Assembly: GCF_030273315.1 (NCBI RefSeq)
Contig: NZ_CP127174.1
Coordinates: 2,480,001-2,544,000 of the forward strand
Direction: 5' to 3'
Origin: Natrialbaceae archaeon AArc-T1-2
GTDB taxonomy: Archaea; Halobacteriota; Halobacteria; Halobacteriales; Natrialbaceae
DNA: 64,000 nt
Made by a program: the position numbers and the translations under genes. Shown piece after piece: positions 23,613-32,201 of the stretch. Under the pieces are notes generated by a model that was not told where the DNA came from, searched no databases, and saw only the letters and a program-made list of their open reading frames with translations. Every line of letters begins with the position of its first letter. The first letter of the stretch is position 1.

Positions 23613-24788
23613 TCACTCGTCGAGGGGTGACTTGGCTGCCTCGGGCTCGTAGCCGTCGAGGCTGATGATGTTCTCGCGGCCGACGCGGAGCTTGCTGATC
23701 GTGCCTTCTTCTTCCATATCCGAGAGGAGCATACTGACTTTGGATTTCGACCAACCGGTCTCGTCGACGATGTCGACCTGTTTCATCCGCCCACCGTTCT
23801 CGCGGATGAGGTTGACGACGCGATCCTCGTCGGTCATGAGTTCCTCGGTGGCGACCGGCTCCGGCTCGGGAGCTACCGACGGAGGCTGTTCGTCTGTGCC
23901 GTCGTCGTTCGAGTCGGCGGTCGATCCACCGTACCGGTACCAGGCGAGCGCACCGCCGAGACCGAGAACGGCGACGAGTCCGGCGGCGAGCGGCCAGGCT
24001 GACGCGTCGTCCTCGTCGTCACCGTCGGTCGTAGTCACGTTGTCGGTGTCGTCCTCGGGTGGTTCGAGAACGACGCGGGGTTGGCCGTCGTGGAAGTCCC
24101 GTTCCCCGCTCCAGGAGACGGATGAACTGTCCTCGAGCGACGGGCCGGTGTACTCACCGTCTGGCGTCGTATCGGCGAGGACGAGCCCGTCACCCGGTTG
24201 GATAACGAGTGACTGGCTTGGACCGATGTAGAGTCCGCCGTCGAAGACGTCCCCAACGACGACAGTCTCGTCGTCGGTGGACGCGAAGTTTGTCCACGTG
24301 AACGACATCTCGACGTAGCCCATGGCGTTGGGTCGGTAGTCGACCCCTGCGGTCCGGTTGAACTCGGTCGCGTCCATCTCGCGATCGGTTTCGGCCGTTC
24401 CGGTGTCGGCCAGTCCCTGCGCCTGTTCGGTAAAGCGGACGTAGAAGTCGGTTTCCTCTTCGGTGAACTCCTCGGCGAACTCCTCGAACGCGCTGACTTC
24501 GTCGTCGTCGAGCAGCCGTTCGTACCGGAACGTCCACGTCGCGTCTCCGTTTTCGTGGACGGTTATCTCGAAGGTCGTACTATCGAAATCCTGAGACGTC
24601 TCGTCCTCGGGGGCGGAGTACTGCTCGAGGCGGTCTCCGGTGTCCCGGGTATCACCGGCAGCTGGCTGGTCAGTCACAGCGGCCGAATCCGTGGCAAGAA
24701 CCACACCGCCCGAGATAGCGACGAGTACGACGACGACGGCGAGTCCGACCAGAGCCGACCGATACATTCGTTCTACACTACGTGGCAC
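23613..24788 (-). CDS. Membrane-tethered winged-helix regulator (DUF7345/DUF7343 type)
   Basis: 391 residues. An N-terminal signal or anchor helix (about 10-32) leads to an outer beta-rich domain (residues 70-230), an acidic spacer, a second TM helix (about 275-293) and a cytoplasmic winged helix (EDRVVNLIRENGGRMKQVDI...WSKSKVSMLLSDMEEEG, about 322-370). Such haloarchaeal proteins are thought to pass an outside signal to DNA. It is the first chromosomal gene after the tRNA. Target genes are unknown. Confidence 0.8.
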   Translation of the reverse strand: MPRSVERMYRSALVGLAVVVVLVAISGGVVLATDSAAVTDQPAAGDTRDTGDRLEQYSAPEDETSQDFDSTTFEITVHENGDATWTFRYERLLDDDEVSAFEEFAEEFTEEETDFYVRFTEQAQGLADTGTAETDREMDATEFNRTAGVDYRPNAMGYVEMSFTWTNFASTDDETVVVGDVFDGGLYIGPSQSLVIQPGDGLVLADTTPDGEYTGPSLEDSSSVSWSGERDFHDGQPRVVLEPPEDDTDNVTTTDGDDEDDASAWPLAAGLVAVLGLGGALAWYRYGGSTADSNDDGTDEQPPSVAPEPEPVATEELMTDEDRVVNLIRENGGRMKQVDIVDETGWSKSKVSMLLSDMEEEGTISKLRVGRENIISLDGYEPEAAKSPLDE

Positions 24789-24923
24789 AGCTAAAAGAGC
24801 TTGTGAATCGAAGACGACACCGTCACGGACGAGTATATGTTTATATTACGATAATAATAGCTCGTTACCGACGGAGCATCGACGCGGGGTCATCACGACG
24901 GCCTCGACTTCGACACGCACAAA

Positions 24924-25526
24924 GTGAGCGACGCCATACCGACCGTCATGATCACCAACCTCGCACAGGGGGTTAACGCGTTCACGAGTAACGTCTTCCT
25001 CGTCGACGGTGAACGAACCGTCCTCGTCGATGCGGGATCGAACTTCGACGTCGTTTCACGCGTTCGCGACCGCGTCGACGACCTCGAGGCCGTCGTGATG
25101 ACCCACACCCATCCCGACCACGTCGGAAACCTCCCGGAAGTGAAAGATGCCTTCGACGTCGACGCGTGGGGATACGACCGGTCCCAGTCCGGGATCGACT
25201 ACGCGATCGAAGACGAAACGGACGTCCAGCTGGGCGACGACGAGTACGTCGCCGTTCACACGCCAGGGCACAAAGACGACCACCTCTGTTTTTACTCTGA
25301 AGCTGCGAGCGTGCTCTTTGCCGGTGATCTGGTCTTCCAAAACGGCAGTTTCGGTCGGACCGACCTCGAGGAGGGCGACCGTGCGACGCTCGTCGAGAGC
25401 ATCGACCGCGTAACGGAGCTGATCGACGGGGACCTCTCGGAGCTACACGTCGGCCACGGTCCGAGCGTCACGAACGAGCCCTACGATCACGTCCAGCTCG
25501 CGGGGCAGATGGCCCGCCAGATGTAA
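24924..25526 (+). CDS. Metallo-beta-lactamase fold hydrolase
   Basis: 200 residues. The metal-binding HTHPDHVG motif is near residue 55, with later ligands in HTPGHKDDH (near 113), AGDLVF (near 133) and a final GHGP. The glyoxalase II-like layout suggests a thioester or related hydrolase; the substrate is not evident. GTG is used as start, an ATG eight codons later (MITNLAQG) is also possible. AT-rich TATATGTTTATATTACG at 24834-24850 may be its promoter. Confidence 0.8.
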   Translation: MSDAIPTVMITNLAQGVNAFTSNVFLVDGERTVLVDAGSNFDVVSRVRDRVDDLEAVVMTHTHPDHVGNLPEVKDAFDVDAWGYDRSQSGIDYAIEDETDVQLGDDEYVAVHTPGHKDDHLCFYSEAASVLFAGDLVFQNGSFGRTDLEEGDRATLVESIDRVTELIDGDLSELHVGHGPSVTNEPYDHVQLAGQMARQM

Positions 25527-25624
25527 GACTCGAGAGCCCGCCGGACGGAGAGACAGCACGTTCGTGGATAGTTCGTGTCCTGAAAAGGACAACGTTTACA
25601 CTATCGTGTGCGCCGTATTCGACT

Positions 25625-27019
25625 ATGCGAGAGAACGTACTTCTGATTGGCGGAGGCGGGCGCGAACACGCCATCGCCCGTGCACTCGAGGACAGCGAGG
25701 CGCTACGCGCCTCGAGCAGTCGGACTGCGTCCGACGACAGCGAGGCCGACCTCTACGCCTGTGCGAGCAACCGCAACCCTGGTATCGCACGGATCGCCTC
25801 GGGCTTCGAGACGCTCGAGGAGACCGATCCCGAGGCGGTCGTCTCCTACGCCGAGGAGGTCGACGCGACGCTCGCGGTCGTCGGTCCCGAGACGCCACTC
25901 GAGGCGGGTGTCGTCGACGCCCTCGAGGATGCGGGCGTCTACGCCTTCGGCCCGCGGGAAGCCGACGCCCGCATCGAGACGGACAAGGCCTTCCAGCGGC
26001 GGTTCATGGCCGAGAACGACGTGGCGGGCTGTCCCGACTACGAGGTCTTCGACGACACCGAGGCCGCCTGTGAGTTTATCGACGAGTACGACGGCGACCT
26101 CGCGATCAAGCCCGCCGGGCTCACGGGTGGCAAGGGCGTCAAGGTCATCGGCGACCAGGTCACCGCCGAAGAGGGCAAGGCGTACATCCGCGACTCGGAG
26201 TACGACCGGATCGTCCTCGAAGAGCGGCTAGTCGGCGAGGAGGTCACCATCCAGGCGTTCGTCGCAAACGGCGACGTCAGGACCACACCCGCCGTTCAGG
26301 ATCACAAACGCGCCTACGAGGGCGACGAAGGACCGAACACCGGCGGCATGGGGAGTTACTCTGATGCGACCGACGAACTCCCGTTCATGACCGCGGACGA
26401 CTACGAGCGAGCCGTCGAGATCATGGAGGCGGTCGTCGACGGCCTCGAGGACTACCGGGGCATCCTCTACGGCCAGTTCATGCTCACCGCCGAGGGGCCA
26501 AAGGTCGTCGAGTTCAACGCCCGCTTTGGCGACCCCGAGGCGATGAACACCCTCCCCGTCCTCGAGACCGACTTCCTCGACATCCTGGTGGCCGCCCGAG
26601 ACGGCGAGCAGTTGCCCGACCTCGAGTTCAGCGACCAGGCGACGGTCTGTAAGTACGCCGTACCGGAGGGGTATCCGACGGACCCGAACGCCGGTGCGAA
26701 GGTGCGGATCGACGAAGAGAGCGTGGCGCGGGCAGCCCGCGCCACGGATAACTCGAGCGGCGATGAGCCGCGAGAGAGCGCTGGCGATGCGCGGTTGTTC
26801 TACGCCAGTGTCGACGAACGCGACGACGGCATCTACACGACGACGTCGCGATCCTTCGCCGTCGTCGGCCTCGCCGATACGATCGCCGACGCCGAGGAGA
26901 TCGCCGAGGACGCCCTCGAGGCCGCCGGCGAGGAGGGACTGCGGATGCGCCACGACATCGGTGAGGAAGGACTCGTTCAGCAGCGAATCGACCACATGAA
27001 CGAGCTTCGCGGCGAGTAG
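25625..27019 (+). CDS. purD: Phosphoribosylamine-glycine ligase
   Basis: 464 residues. GAR synthetase, the second step of purine synthesis, joining glycine to phosphoribosylamine with ATP. Clear family features: N-terminal VLLIGGGGREHAIARAL, the ATP-grasp loop IKPAGLTGGKGV, NTGGMGSYS, and FNARFGDPEA near the magnesium site. Two stretches have no counterpart in typical PurD: RASSSRTASDDS near residue 30 and NSSGDEPRESAG near 378. Both are coded by or beside perfect DNA palindromes, which look like in-frame insertions. The frame stays open and catalytic parts are intact. Confidence 0.93.
   Translation: MRENVLLIGGGGREHAIARALEDSEALRASSSRTASDDSEADLYACASNRNPGIARIASGFETLEETDPEAVVSYAEEVDATLAVVGPETPLEAGVVDALEDAGVYAFGPREADARIETDKAFQRRFMAENDVAGCPDYEVFDDTEAACEFIDEYDGDLAIKPAGLTGGKGVKVIGDQVTAEEGKAYIRDSEYDRIVLEERLVGEEVTIQAFVANGDVRTTPAVQDHKRAYEGDEGPNTGGMGSYSDATDELPFMTADDYERAVEIMEAVVDGLEDYRGILYGQFMLTAEGPKVVEFNARFGDPEAMNTLPVLETDFLDILVAARDGEQLPDLEFSDQATVCKYAVPEGYPTDPNAGAKVRIDEESVARAARATDNSSGDEPRESAGDARLFYASVDERDDGIYTTTSRSFAVVGLADTIADAEEIAEDALEAAGEEGLRMRHDIGEEGLVQQRIDHMNELRGE
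25696..25735. repeat. Two adjacent hairpins inserted in frame in purD
   Basis: CGAGGCGC-TAC-GCGCCTCG (8-bp stem) is followed at once by GTCGGA-CTGCG-TCCGAC (6-bp stem). They code for the atypical segment near residue 30 of PurD. The density of perfect inverted repeats in a coding region suggests a small palindromic insertion element. Confidence 0.6.
26723..26745. repeat. 10-bp stem palindrome in purD
   Basis: GTGGCGCGGG-CAG-CCCGCGCCAC is a perfect 10-bp stem with a 3-base loop, coding VARAARAT. It sits directly before the second atypical segment of PurD and is followed by a weaker GAGCGGC/GCCGC pair. Confidence 0.65.
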
Positions 27020-27125
27020 GGTCGGTTCTCCCCCGTCACGTTCACCACAATCCGTGACTGCATCTGGGACGGTCGACCCTCCTCATGTCGGAACTATCAC
27101 CTGCCCACGAGAATGACCCATTTAT

Positions 27126-27362
27126 ATGGGAGACGCAGCCTCGAGCGAACCTGCCGGTCCCGGTGAGCGGGTATACATCGCTCTCGGCGTCGTCTGTGCA
27201 GTGGTCGCGGTGTACGTCTACCCGATCGTGTTCGGGCCGGCGGCGATCTACTTCGGGGGTCGACTGTACGGGCACGGCTCACAGCCGACCGGCGTGATGG
27301 TCGCCTCACTCGGCGTTCTCGGACTGTTTCTGGGACTCCTGTACGGTCTTAGTGTTCAATAA
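27126..27362 (+). CDS. Small two-TM protein
   Basis: 78 residues with two to three hydrophobic helices (about 14-34 and 55-76) and a Gly-rich link. Small proteins like this are common in haloarchaea and have no known function. The end lies 22 bases from the convergent membrane hydrolase gene. Confidence 0.6.
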   Translation: MGDAASSEPAGPGERVYIALGVVCAVVAVYVYPIVFGPAAIYFGGRLYGHGSQPTGVMVASLGVLGLFLGLLYGLSVQ

Positions 27363-27384
27363 CGACGACTCGTTCAATTCTGGA

Positions 27385-28029
27385 TCAGATCTGTTCCGGG
27401 GGCTCGGACTGGAACCGCTTTGCGACGACGACGAAGATCCCGATCACCACCAGGTACAGTTGCCAGCCGTCGACGGCGATGGGGGCCCGCCGGTCGACAG
27501 GTCCGGGATCCGGATCCGGCGTCGGATCGGCGGGCGTGGCGACGTGAGTCTCCGCCCTCGAGGCCCCGTCACCGACGCTGACGTCCTCGAGGTCGACGAC
27601 CGTCTGGACGAACCCTTCCTCACTCGAGAGGTAGGCCTCACCCTCGAGGCGGAAGAACTCGTCGTGGAGCGGCCAGAGAGCGTTGATGCCGTCGAGGTGG
27701 GCCCAGTCGAGTGCCAGATGGGCGAAGGTGTGGACGAACAGCGCGACCCACGCCACGTGGACGCCGTACTGACCGAACCGACCCCGGAGCCACGACTCCG
27801 ACCGGCGGGTGTCCCACCACAGCGCGGCGGCGACGACAGCGGTGAACACGTAATTGTGCAGGAAAGTGCGGTGTGCGCCTGCCATCACCCATCCCGCGAG
27901 GGCGTCGGCTTCCGGGAGGAGAAGGGCGGCGACGATCACGAACAGCGCCTTTCGGTCGTAGTACCGTCCGAGGAGGCCAGCAGCGAGCAGCAATCCGAAG
28001 CCGACGTGGACGGTCGAGGCGGGCATCAC
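27385..28029 (-). CDS. Membrane-bound metal-dependent hydrolase-like protein (paralogue A)
   Basis: 214 residues with four to five TM helices. Acidic and His residues lie at helix ends (LLPEADAL, HRTFLHNYVF, VHTFAHLALDWAH), the pattern of the YdjM/DUF457 membrane hydrolase family (LexA-regulated YdjM is the bacterial namesake). The His and Asp residues probably bind metal. The C-terminus has a Pro/Asp-rich loop and a last TM helix. The gene upstream is a clear paralogue in the same direction, spaced by 3 bases. Confidence 0.65.
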   Translation of the reverse strand: MMPASTVHVGFGLLLAAGLLGRYYDRKALFVIVAALLLPEADALAGWVMAGAHRTFLHNYVFTAVVAAALWWDTRRSESWLRGRFGQYGVHVAWVALFVHTFAHLALDWAHLDGINALWPLHDEFFRLEGEAYLSSEEGFVQTVVDLEDVSVGDGASRAETHVATPADPTPDPDPGPVDRRAPIAVDGWQLYLVVIGIFVVVAKRFQSEPPEQI

Positions 28030-28032
28030 CGA

Positions 28033-28677
28033 TCACCTATCGCCCTCGAGTGTGTACTTCGCCGGCACCGCCGCGATGGCGGTTACCACGGTGACGAGTT
28101 GCCAGCCCGATTCGACGAGACGGAGCCGGCGTTCGCTATCGGCCGGGTTCGCCCCGTCCGGCGTCGGGTTCACCCAGGTCTCGACGTGGTGGGTGCTCGG
28201 CCGTCCGGTCGTCTCGAGGGCGAGCCACCCCTCCCCCAGGTCGAAATAGGTCTGGACGACGCCCTCCTGGTTCGAGAGGACGAGCCGGCCTGAGACGACG
28301 TAGTAGCGATCGACCAGCGGATAGAGCAGGGCGACCCCGACGGAGGTACCGAGGTCGAGAGCGATGCCGGCGACGACGAACGAGGCGAGAGCGACCCACG
28401 CGACCCGGACGCCGTAGAAACCGTATCGGTCCCGGAGCCACGACGTCTCCCGGCGTTCTGTGTCCCAGTAGAGGACGCCACCGACGACGGCAGCGAGGAA
28501 GACGGAGTGAAAGGCCGCGTTCGTCGCCTCGGGGACGAGGAGACTGACCGCGACGTCGAGGTCGGGAAGGGCGGCCGCGAGTCCGACGGTCGCGATCGAA
28601 CGCCGATCGAACGCGACGCCAAGGAGAGCAACCCCAAGAAGGACGCCGACGGCGACGTTGACGAGCGTCGGTGCCAT
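28033..28677 (-). CDS. Membrane-bound metal-dependent hydrolase-like protein (paralogue B)
   Basis: 214 residues, the same length and layout as its downstream neighbour: ALPDLDVAVSLL, FHSVFLAAVVGG, DTERRETSWLRDRYG aligned with DTRRSESWLRGRFG. It lacks several His residues of paralogue A (VHTFAHLALDWAH versus SFVVAGIALDLGT), so it may have lost the metal site. ATG giving MAPTLVNVAV is used; the upstream open frame is noncoding. Tandem duplication followed by divergence is likely. Confidence 0.6.
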   Translation of the reverse strand: MAPTLVNVAVGVLLGVALLGVAFDRRSIATVGLAAALPDLDVAVSLLVPEATNAAFHSVFLAAVVGGVLYWDTERRETSWLRDRYGFYGVRVAWVALASFVVAGIALDLGTSVGVALLYPLVDRYYVVSGRLVLSNQEGVVQTYFDLGEGWLALETTGRPSTHHVETWVNPTPDGANPADSERRLRLVESGWQLVTVVTAIAAVPAKYTLEGDR

Positions 28678-28774
28678 AGGCGGAGATTCACTCGAGTCGC
28701 CATAAGCCTCCGGGCCACATCCGTACGGCCCGTTCGCGTAGGTTCTTGTGTTCTCGCCGCGAACGTTCTGGGCA

Positions 28775-29302
28775 GTGACAGACGACGGACCCTCACGACA
28801 CGACCGCGTGACCTGCCATCCGACGCCCGGTTCGGCCAACTCACTTTCTCACTGGACCAGCGCCCGCCATCCCCTGCGGGTGGCGATCAACTACGTCGTC
28901 GTCTGGCTCGTGCGAATCTCGCCGAGTCTCCGGCTGAAACGCTGGCTCCTCCGACAGATTGGCGTCACCGTCGGTGACGGGGTCTCCTGGGGCCTCGAGG
29001 CCACGCCGGACGTCTTCTGGCCCGAGCTCATCACCCTCGAGGACCACGCGGTGATCGGCTACGACGCGACGATCCTCTGTCACGAGTTCCTTCAGGACGA
29101 GTACCGCACGGGTGAAGTCGTCGTCGGTGAGCGAGCGATGATCGGCGCCGGCGCGATACTCCTTCCGGGCGTCGAGATCGGCGAGGGCGCAAGCGTCGCA
29201 GCCAACTCGCTGGTCACCCGTGACGTGCCCCCCGGCGAGACGGTCGCCGGCGTGCCCGCGACACCGATGCAGTCGCCGGACGACACGGAGACCGACGGGT
29301 AG
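28775..29302 (+). CDS. Left-handed beta-helix acyltransferase
   Basis: 175 residues from a GTG (VTDDGPSRHDR). A hydrophobic helix (RVAINYVVVWLVRIS) is followed by hexapeptide repeats: ITLEDHAVIGYDATI, VVVGERAMIGAGAIL, VEIGEGASVAANSLV. This is the trimeric beta-helix of maltose/galactoside O-acetyltransferase-like enzymes, ending with the usual VAGVPATP. It would transfer an acetyl group to a sugar or lipid-linked substrate. The start is uncertain; a GTG nine codons earlier is also open. Confidence 0.8.
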   Translation: MTDDGPSRHDRVTCHPTPGSANSLSHWTSARHPLRVAINYVVVWLVRISPSLRLKRWLLRQIGVTVGDGVSWGLEATPDVFWPELITLEDHAVIGYDATILCHEFLQDEYRTGEVVVGERAMIGAGAILLPGVEIGEGASVAANSLVTRDVPPGETVAGVPATPMQSPDDTETDG

Positions 29303-29312
29303 CTCCCGTCGT

Positions 29313-29855
29313 CTAGACGACCCCCTCGAGCACCGACGCGCCCGCGACCGAGGCGACAGTGATGAGGACGGTCCAGACGGCGATGGAGACGGTCATCCAG
29401 GCGAACGTCGAGCGACCGCGTGCGCCCAGGCCGAGTGCGAGGACGGCCGCGAGGTGGACGCCGGTGACGATTGGCCCGAGAAGCGCCAGCCCGGGGAGTC
29501 CGTAGGCGTTCCAGATGCGCCTGGCTCGAGCGTATCTCGCCGGTTCCTCGCCGTCCCGGCGACTGGCGAGCCAGGCGGCAACCCGCCGGTGAGCGAGCAC
29601 GATGGCGTATATGGGAACGACGTTCCCGGCGAAGGCGACGACGGCGACGACGGCGGGATCGAGACCGAGCGCGACGCCGATCGGGACCACGACGAGCACC
29701 TCAAGCCACGGGATCGCAGCGAGGACGAATACGAGCAGGTACTGCCAGGGGCCGCTTGCGGCGTCGATCAACTCGCGAGCGCGTGCGTCGACGCCGCCTT
29801 CGAGGAGAGAAGAGAGCGGGAGTCCGATCACAACCGAGTCGAGAACGGCGAACAC
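29313..29855 (-). CDS. Small multidrug export family protein (COG2426-like)
   Basis: 180 residues with four to five TM helices and the family signature AIPWLEVLVVVPIGVALGL near residue 47 plus GNVVPIYAI. The family was named for drug export but its function is not proven. It converges on the acyltransferase gene with a 10-base gap and is followed 7 bases on by the oxidoreductase gene on the same strand. Confidence 0.75.
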   Translation of the reverse strand: MFAVLDSVVIGLPLSSLLEGGVDARARELIDAASGPWQYLLVFVLAAIPWLEVLVVVPIGVALGLDPAVVAVVAFAGNVVPIYAIVLAHRRVAAWLASRRDGEEPARYARARRIWNAYGLPGLALLGPIVTGVHLAAVLALGLGARGRSTFAWMTVSIAVWTVLITVASVAGASVLEGVV

Positions 29856-29862
29856 GGGAGAG

Positions 29863-31017
29863 CTACAGCGACGGCCAGGCTTTCCGGGCGCGGTTCCAGG
29901 AGGTGAGATCGGCGACCCAGCGGGCGGCGATGAACTTCTTCAGGTTCTTCGCGGGCAGGCCGCCGAACGTATCGACGGGCAGCAGCTTGACGTCGTGGGC
30001 GACGGCTTTCTCGCCGACGGAGATGACGGTTCCCTTGTCGTCGTGTTCCCAGGTCTGCAGTGGGCGGTTCTCGATGACGCGGGCGATGTTCTCGCCGGCG
30101 ACCTCGGCGGCCTGCCAGGCGGCCTGTGCCGTCGGCGGTGCCGGCTGGCCACCCTGGTCGATGATCGCCGAGTCGCCGATCGCGAACACGCGCTCGTCGC
30201 TGGTCTGGAAGTTCGCCTCCGTGTTGACGCGGTTGTGTTCTTTCGCGAGGTCCGCATCCTCGAGTGCGTCCCGTCCCGTAATGCCGCCGGTCCAGACGAG
30301 CACGTCGTACTCGAGAGAGTCGCTTTCGTCGAACTCGATGGCGTCATCGGTGGCTTCGGTGATCGGGTCGTCGGTGTGGATCCGGACGCCGGCCTTCTCG
30401 AGCAGATCGCGCAGAGCCTGCTGACACTCCGGATCGTTACCGGGGAAGATCTCCTCGAGAGCCTCGACGAGGTGGATCTCGATGGGAGCGCGGTGTTCGT
30501 CGCGAAACTCGGCGATCTCGCCGGCGATCTGGATGCCCGAGAGGCCGGCACCGCCGATGACGATCTGGGCGGGTTCGCCACGCGTCGCATCCTGACTCGC
30601 GGCCGTGATAGCGTCGTGGATCTCGAGTGCGTCGTCGAGGCTTTTGAGCGTTAGCGCGCGTTCTTTCAGACCTGGAATGCCGTAGAAGGCCGTCTGGCTG
30701 CCCAACGCGACGAGGACGTAGTCGTACTCGACGTCGTCGCTGTCCTCGAGAGAGACGACCTGGTCGTCGACGTCGAGACCCGTAACGCGGTCGTGGACGA
30801 ACCGGGTCGCCGGATCCGCGATCTCCTCGATCGGGATCGTGATGTCGGACCGGACGGCCGGATCGCGAACGACGCGGTGGGATTCGTGGAGAACGAGGTG
30901 ATAGTCCGTTTCCGAGATCCAGGTCAGTCGGGTACTACCGCCGAGCTCGGATTGGAGCTTCGCGATTGCACCGGCGCCGGCGTATCCGGAACCGAGAACG
31001 ACGACGTTCTCTGTCAT
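29863..31017 (-). CDS. NDH-2-like NAD(P)/FAD oxidoreductase
   Basis: 384 residues. FAD-binding VVLGSGYAGAGAIA at the N-terminus, NAD-binding IVIGGAGLSGIQIAGEI near residue 155, WTGGITG near 245 and the second FAD contact FAIGDSAI near 280. This is the layout of type II NADH dehydrogenases and related quinone reductases that pass electrons to the membrane quinone without pumping. A C-terminal amphipathic region could bind the membrane. ATG giving MTENVVVLG is used; the longer open frame upstream is noncoding. Confidence 0.85.
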   Translation of the reverse strand: MTENVVVLGSGYAGAGAIAKLQSELGGSTRLTWISETDYHLVLHESHRVVRDPAVRSDITIPIEEIADPATRFVHDRVTGLDVDDQVVSLEDSDDVEYDYVLVALGSQTAFYGIPGLKERALTLKSLDDALEIHDAITAASQDATRGEPAQIVIGGAGLSGIQIAGEIAEFRDEHRAPIEIHLVEALEEIFPGNDPECQQALRDLLEKAGVRIHTDDPITEATDDAIEFDESDSLEYDVLVWTGGITGRDALEDADLAKEHNRVNTEANFQTSDERVFAIGDSAIIDQGGQPAPPTAQAAWQAAEVAGENIARVIENRPLQTWEHDDKGTVISVGEKAVAHDVKLLPVDTFGGLPAKNLKKFIAARWVADLTSWNRARKAWPSL

Positions 31018-31151
31018 AGGGGACAGTCCGCTAGCCTCTGATACAAAGGTGTTGAAACGCTGATGGCCGTGTGTGCCGTTCACACTCGCTCTCGGCCGTG
31101 TTCGTGGTTGCACGTTCACGCACGCCGACCTGTCGAGACCGCGCTGTCTCG

Positions 31152-32078
31152 TCACAGAATGCGCTTTCCGAGCGCGCTCGCGGCGAGTTCGACGGCCAGG
31201 CTCGCGGTCTCGTTTGCCTCGTCGAGGATCGGATTGACCTCGACGACGTCTATCGAGCGCAGGATGTCGTCGCGCTCGTCTCGCCTCGAGATCGCCTCGA
31301 GAGCGGTGTGTGCCTCCCGATACGTGACGCCGCCCCGAACAGGCGTCCCGACGCCGGGGGCGGTCCGGGGGTCGAGCCAGTCGAGGTCGAGGCTGACGTG
31401 GACGCCGTCGGTATCGTCGGTTGCGATCGCGAGAGCGTCCTCGACGACGGCGGCGATCCCGCGTTCGTCGATGTCGCCCATCGTAAATGCCGTCACGTCG
31501 CTGTCGCGAACGCGTTCGCGCTCTTCCCCGTCGAGACTTCGAAGGCCGACGTAGACGGTCGATTCCTCCCGGACGCCGGCGGTGTGGGCCCACTCGAGGT
31601 CCGCGAAGATGCCCTCGCCGAGGACGGCTCCGAGACCCATCCCGTGGACGTTCCCGCTCGGCGAGGTCTCGGGCGTGTTACGGTCGGCGTGGGCGTCGAA
31701 CCAGAGCACGCCCACGCCTGGATCTGCCTCGCGTGCGGATCCCCGTATCGTTCCGATCGACAGCGAGTGATCGCCGCCGAGGACGAGCGGGAACGCACCG
31801 TCCTCGATGATCTCTGCGACCCGATCGTCGAGGCGAGTACAGACCGCCTCGATCTCGCGGAGGTACTTCGCGTCGCCTCGCTCCGGCGGACGCGCGTCGG
31901 GGTCGCGTTCCTCGGGACTGGGGACGAACAGGTCACCCGCGTCGACGGGTTCGACGCCGGCGGCCTCGAGTTCGTCCGCCAGCCCCGCGTACCTGATCGC
32001 CGACGGTCCCATATCGACGCCACGGCGGTTCGCGCCGAGATCCATCGGCACGCCGACGATTCGAACCGGTCTGCTCAT
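31152..32078 (-). CDS. rocF: Arginase
   Basis: 308 residues, full length. The manganese ligands are in GGDHS (near 101), WFDAHADRN (near 126) and SLDLDWLDP (near 229), and the substrate loop is SPSGNVHGM. Hydrolyses arginine to ornithine and urea. Agmatinase is the main alternative; the N-terminal GANRRGVDMGPSAIR and SGNVHGM favour arginase. The first copy of an 80-bp palindromic repeat lies in its upstream spacer. Confidence 0.88.
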   Translation of the reverse strand: MSRPVRIVGVPMDLGANRRGVDMGPSAIRYAGLADELEAAGVEPVDAGDLFVPSPEERDPDARPPERGDAKYLREIEAVCTRLDDRVAEIIEDGAFPLVLGGDHSLSIGTIRGSAREADPGVGVLWFDAHADRNTPETSPSGNVHGMGLGAVLGEGIFADLEWAHTAGVREESTVYVGLRSLDGEERERVRDSDVTAFTMGDIDERGIAAVVEDALAIATDDTDGVHVSLDLDWLDPRTAPGVGTPVRGGVTYREAHTALEAISRRDERDDILRSIDVVEVNPILDEANETASLAVELAASALGKRIL

Positions 32079-32108
32079 GGGTCGAGTACACCGGTCGGCC
32101 GTTTAGTT

Positions 32109-32189
32109 ATACTGCCGGACGTGAGTCGTGAAAAGATTCTCGCCGCTCTTGGGTGGCGAGAACCGTCACACAGTTACGTCCGATAGTAT
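32109..32189. repeat. 80-bp palindromic dispersed repeat, copy 1
   Basis: The ends ATACTGCCGGACGTGAGTCG and, inverted, ATACTATCGGACGTAACTGT are imperfect inverted repeats. The centre is a hairpin TCTCGCC/GGCGAGA. A second copy, in the opposite orientation, occurs at 59874-59953, sharing GGACGTAACTGTGTGACG exactly. The size and inverted ends fit a MITE-like element or a conserved structured RNA site. Confidence 0.85.
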
Positions 32190-32201
32190 TACCCGGCGGG
32201 A

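Noticed and set aside
29863-31593. A 576-codon open frame extending the NDH-2-like gene upstream
   Set aside because: The first 190 codons are Arg-rich and low-complexity, overlap arginase on the same strand and are typical of GC-rich noncoding frames. The FAD-binding motif starts right after the ATG at 31017.
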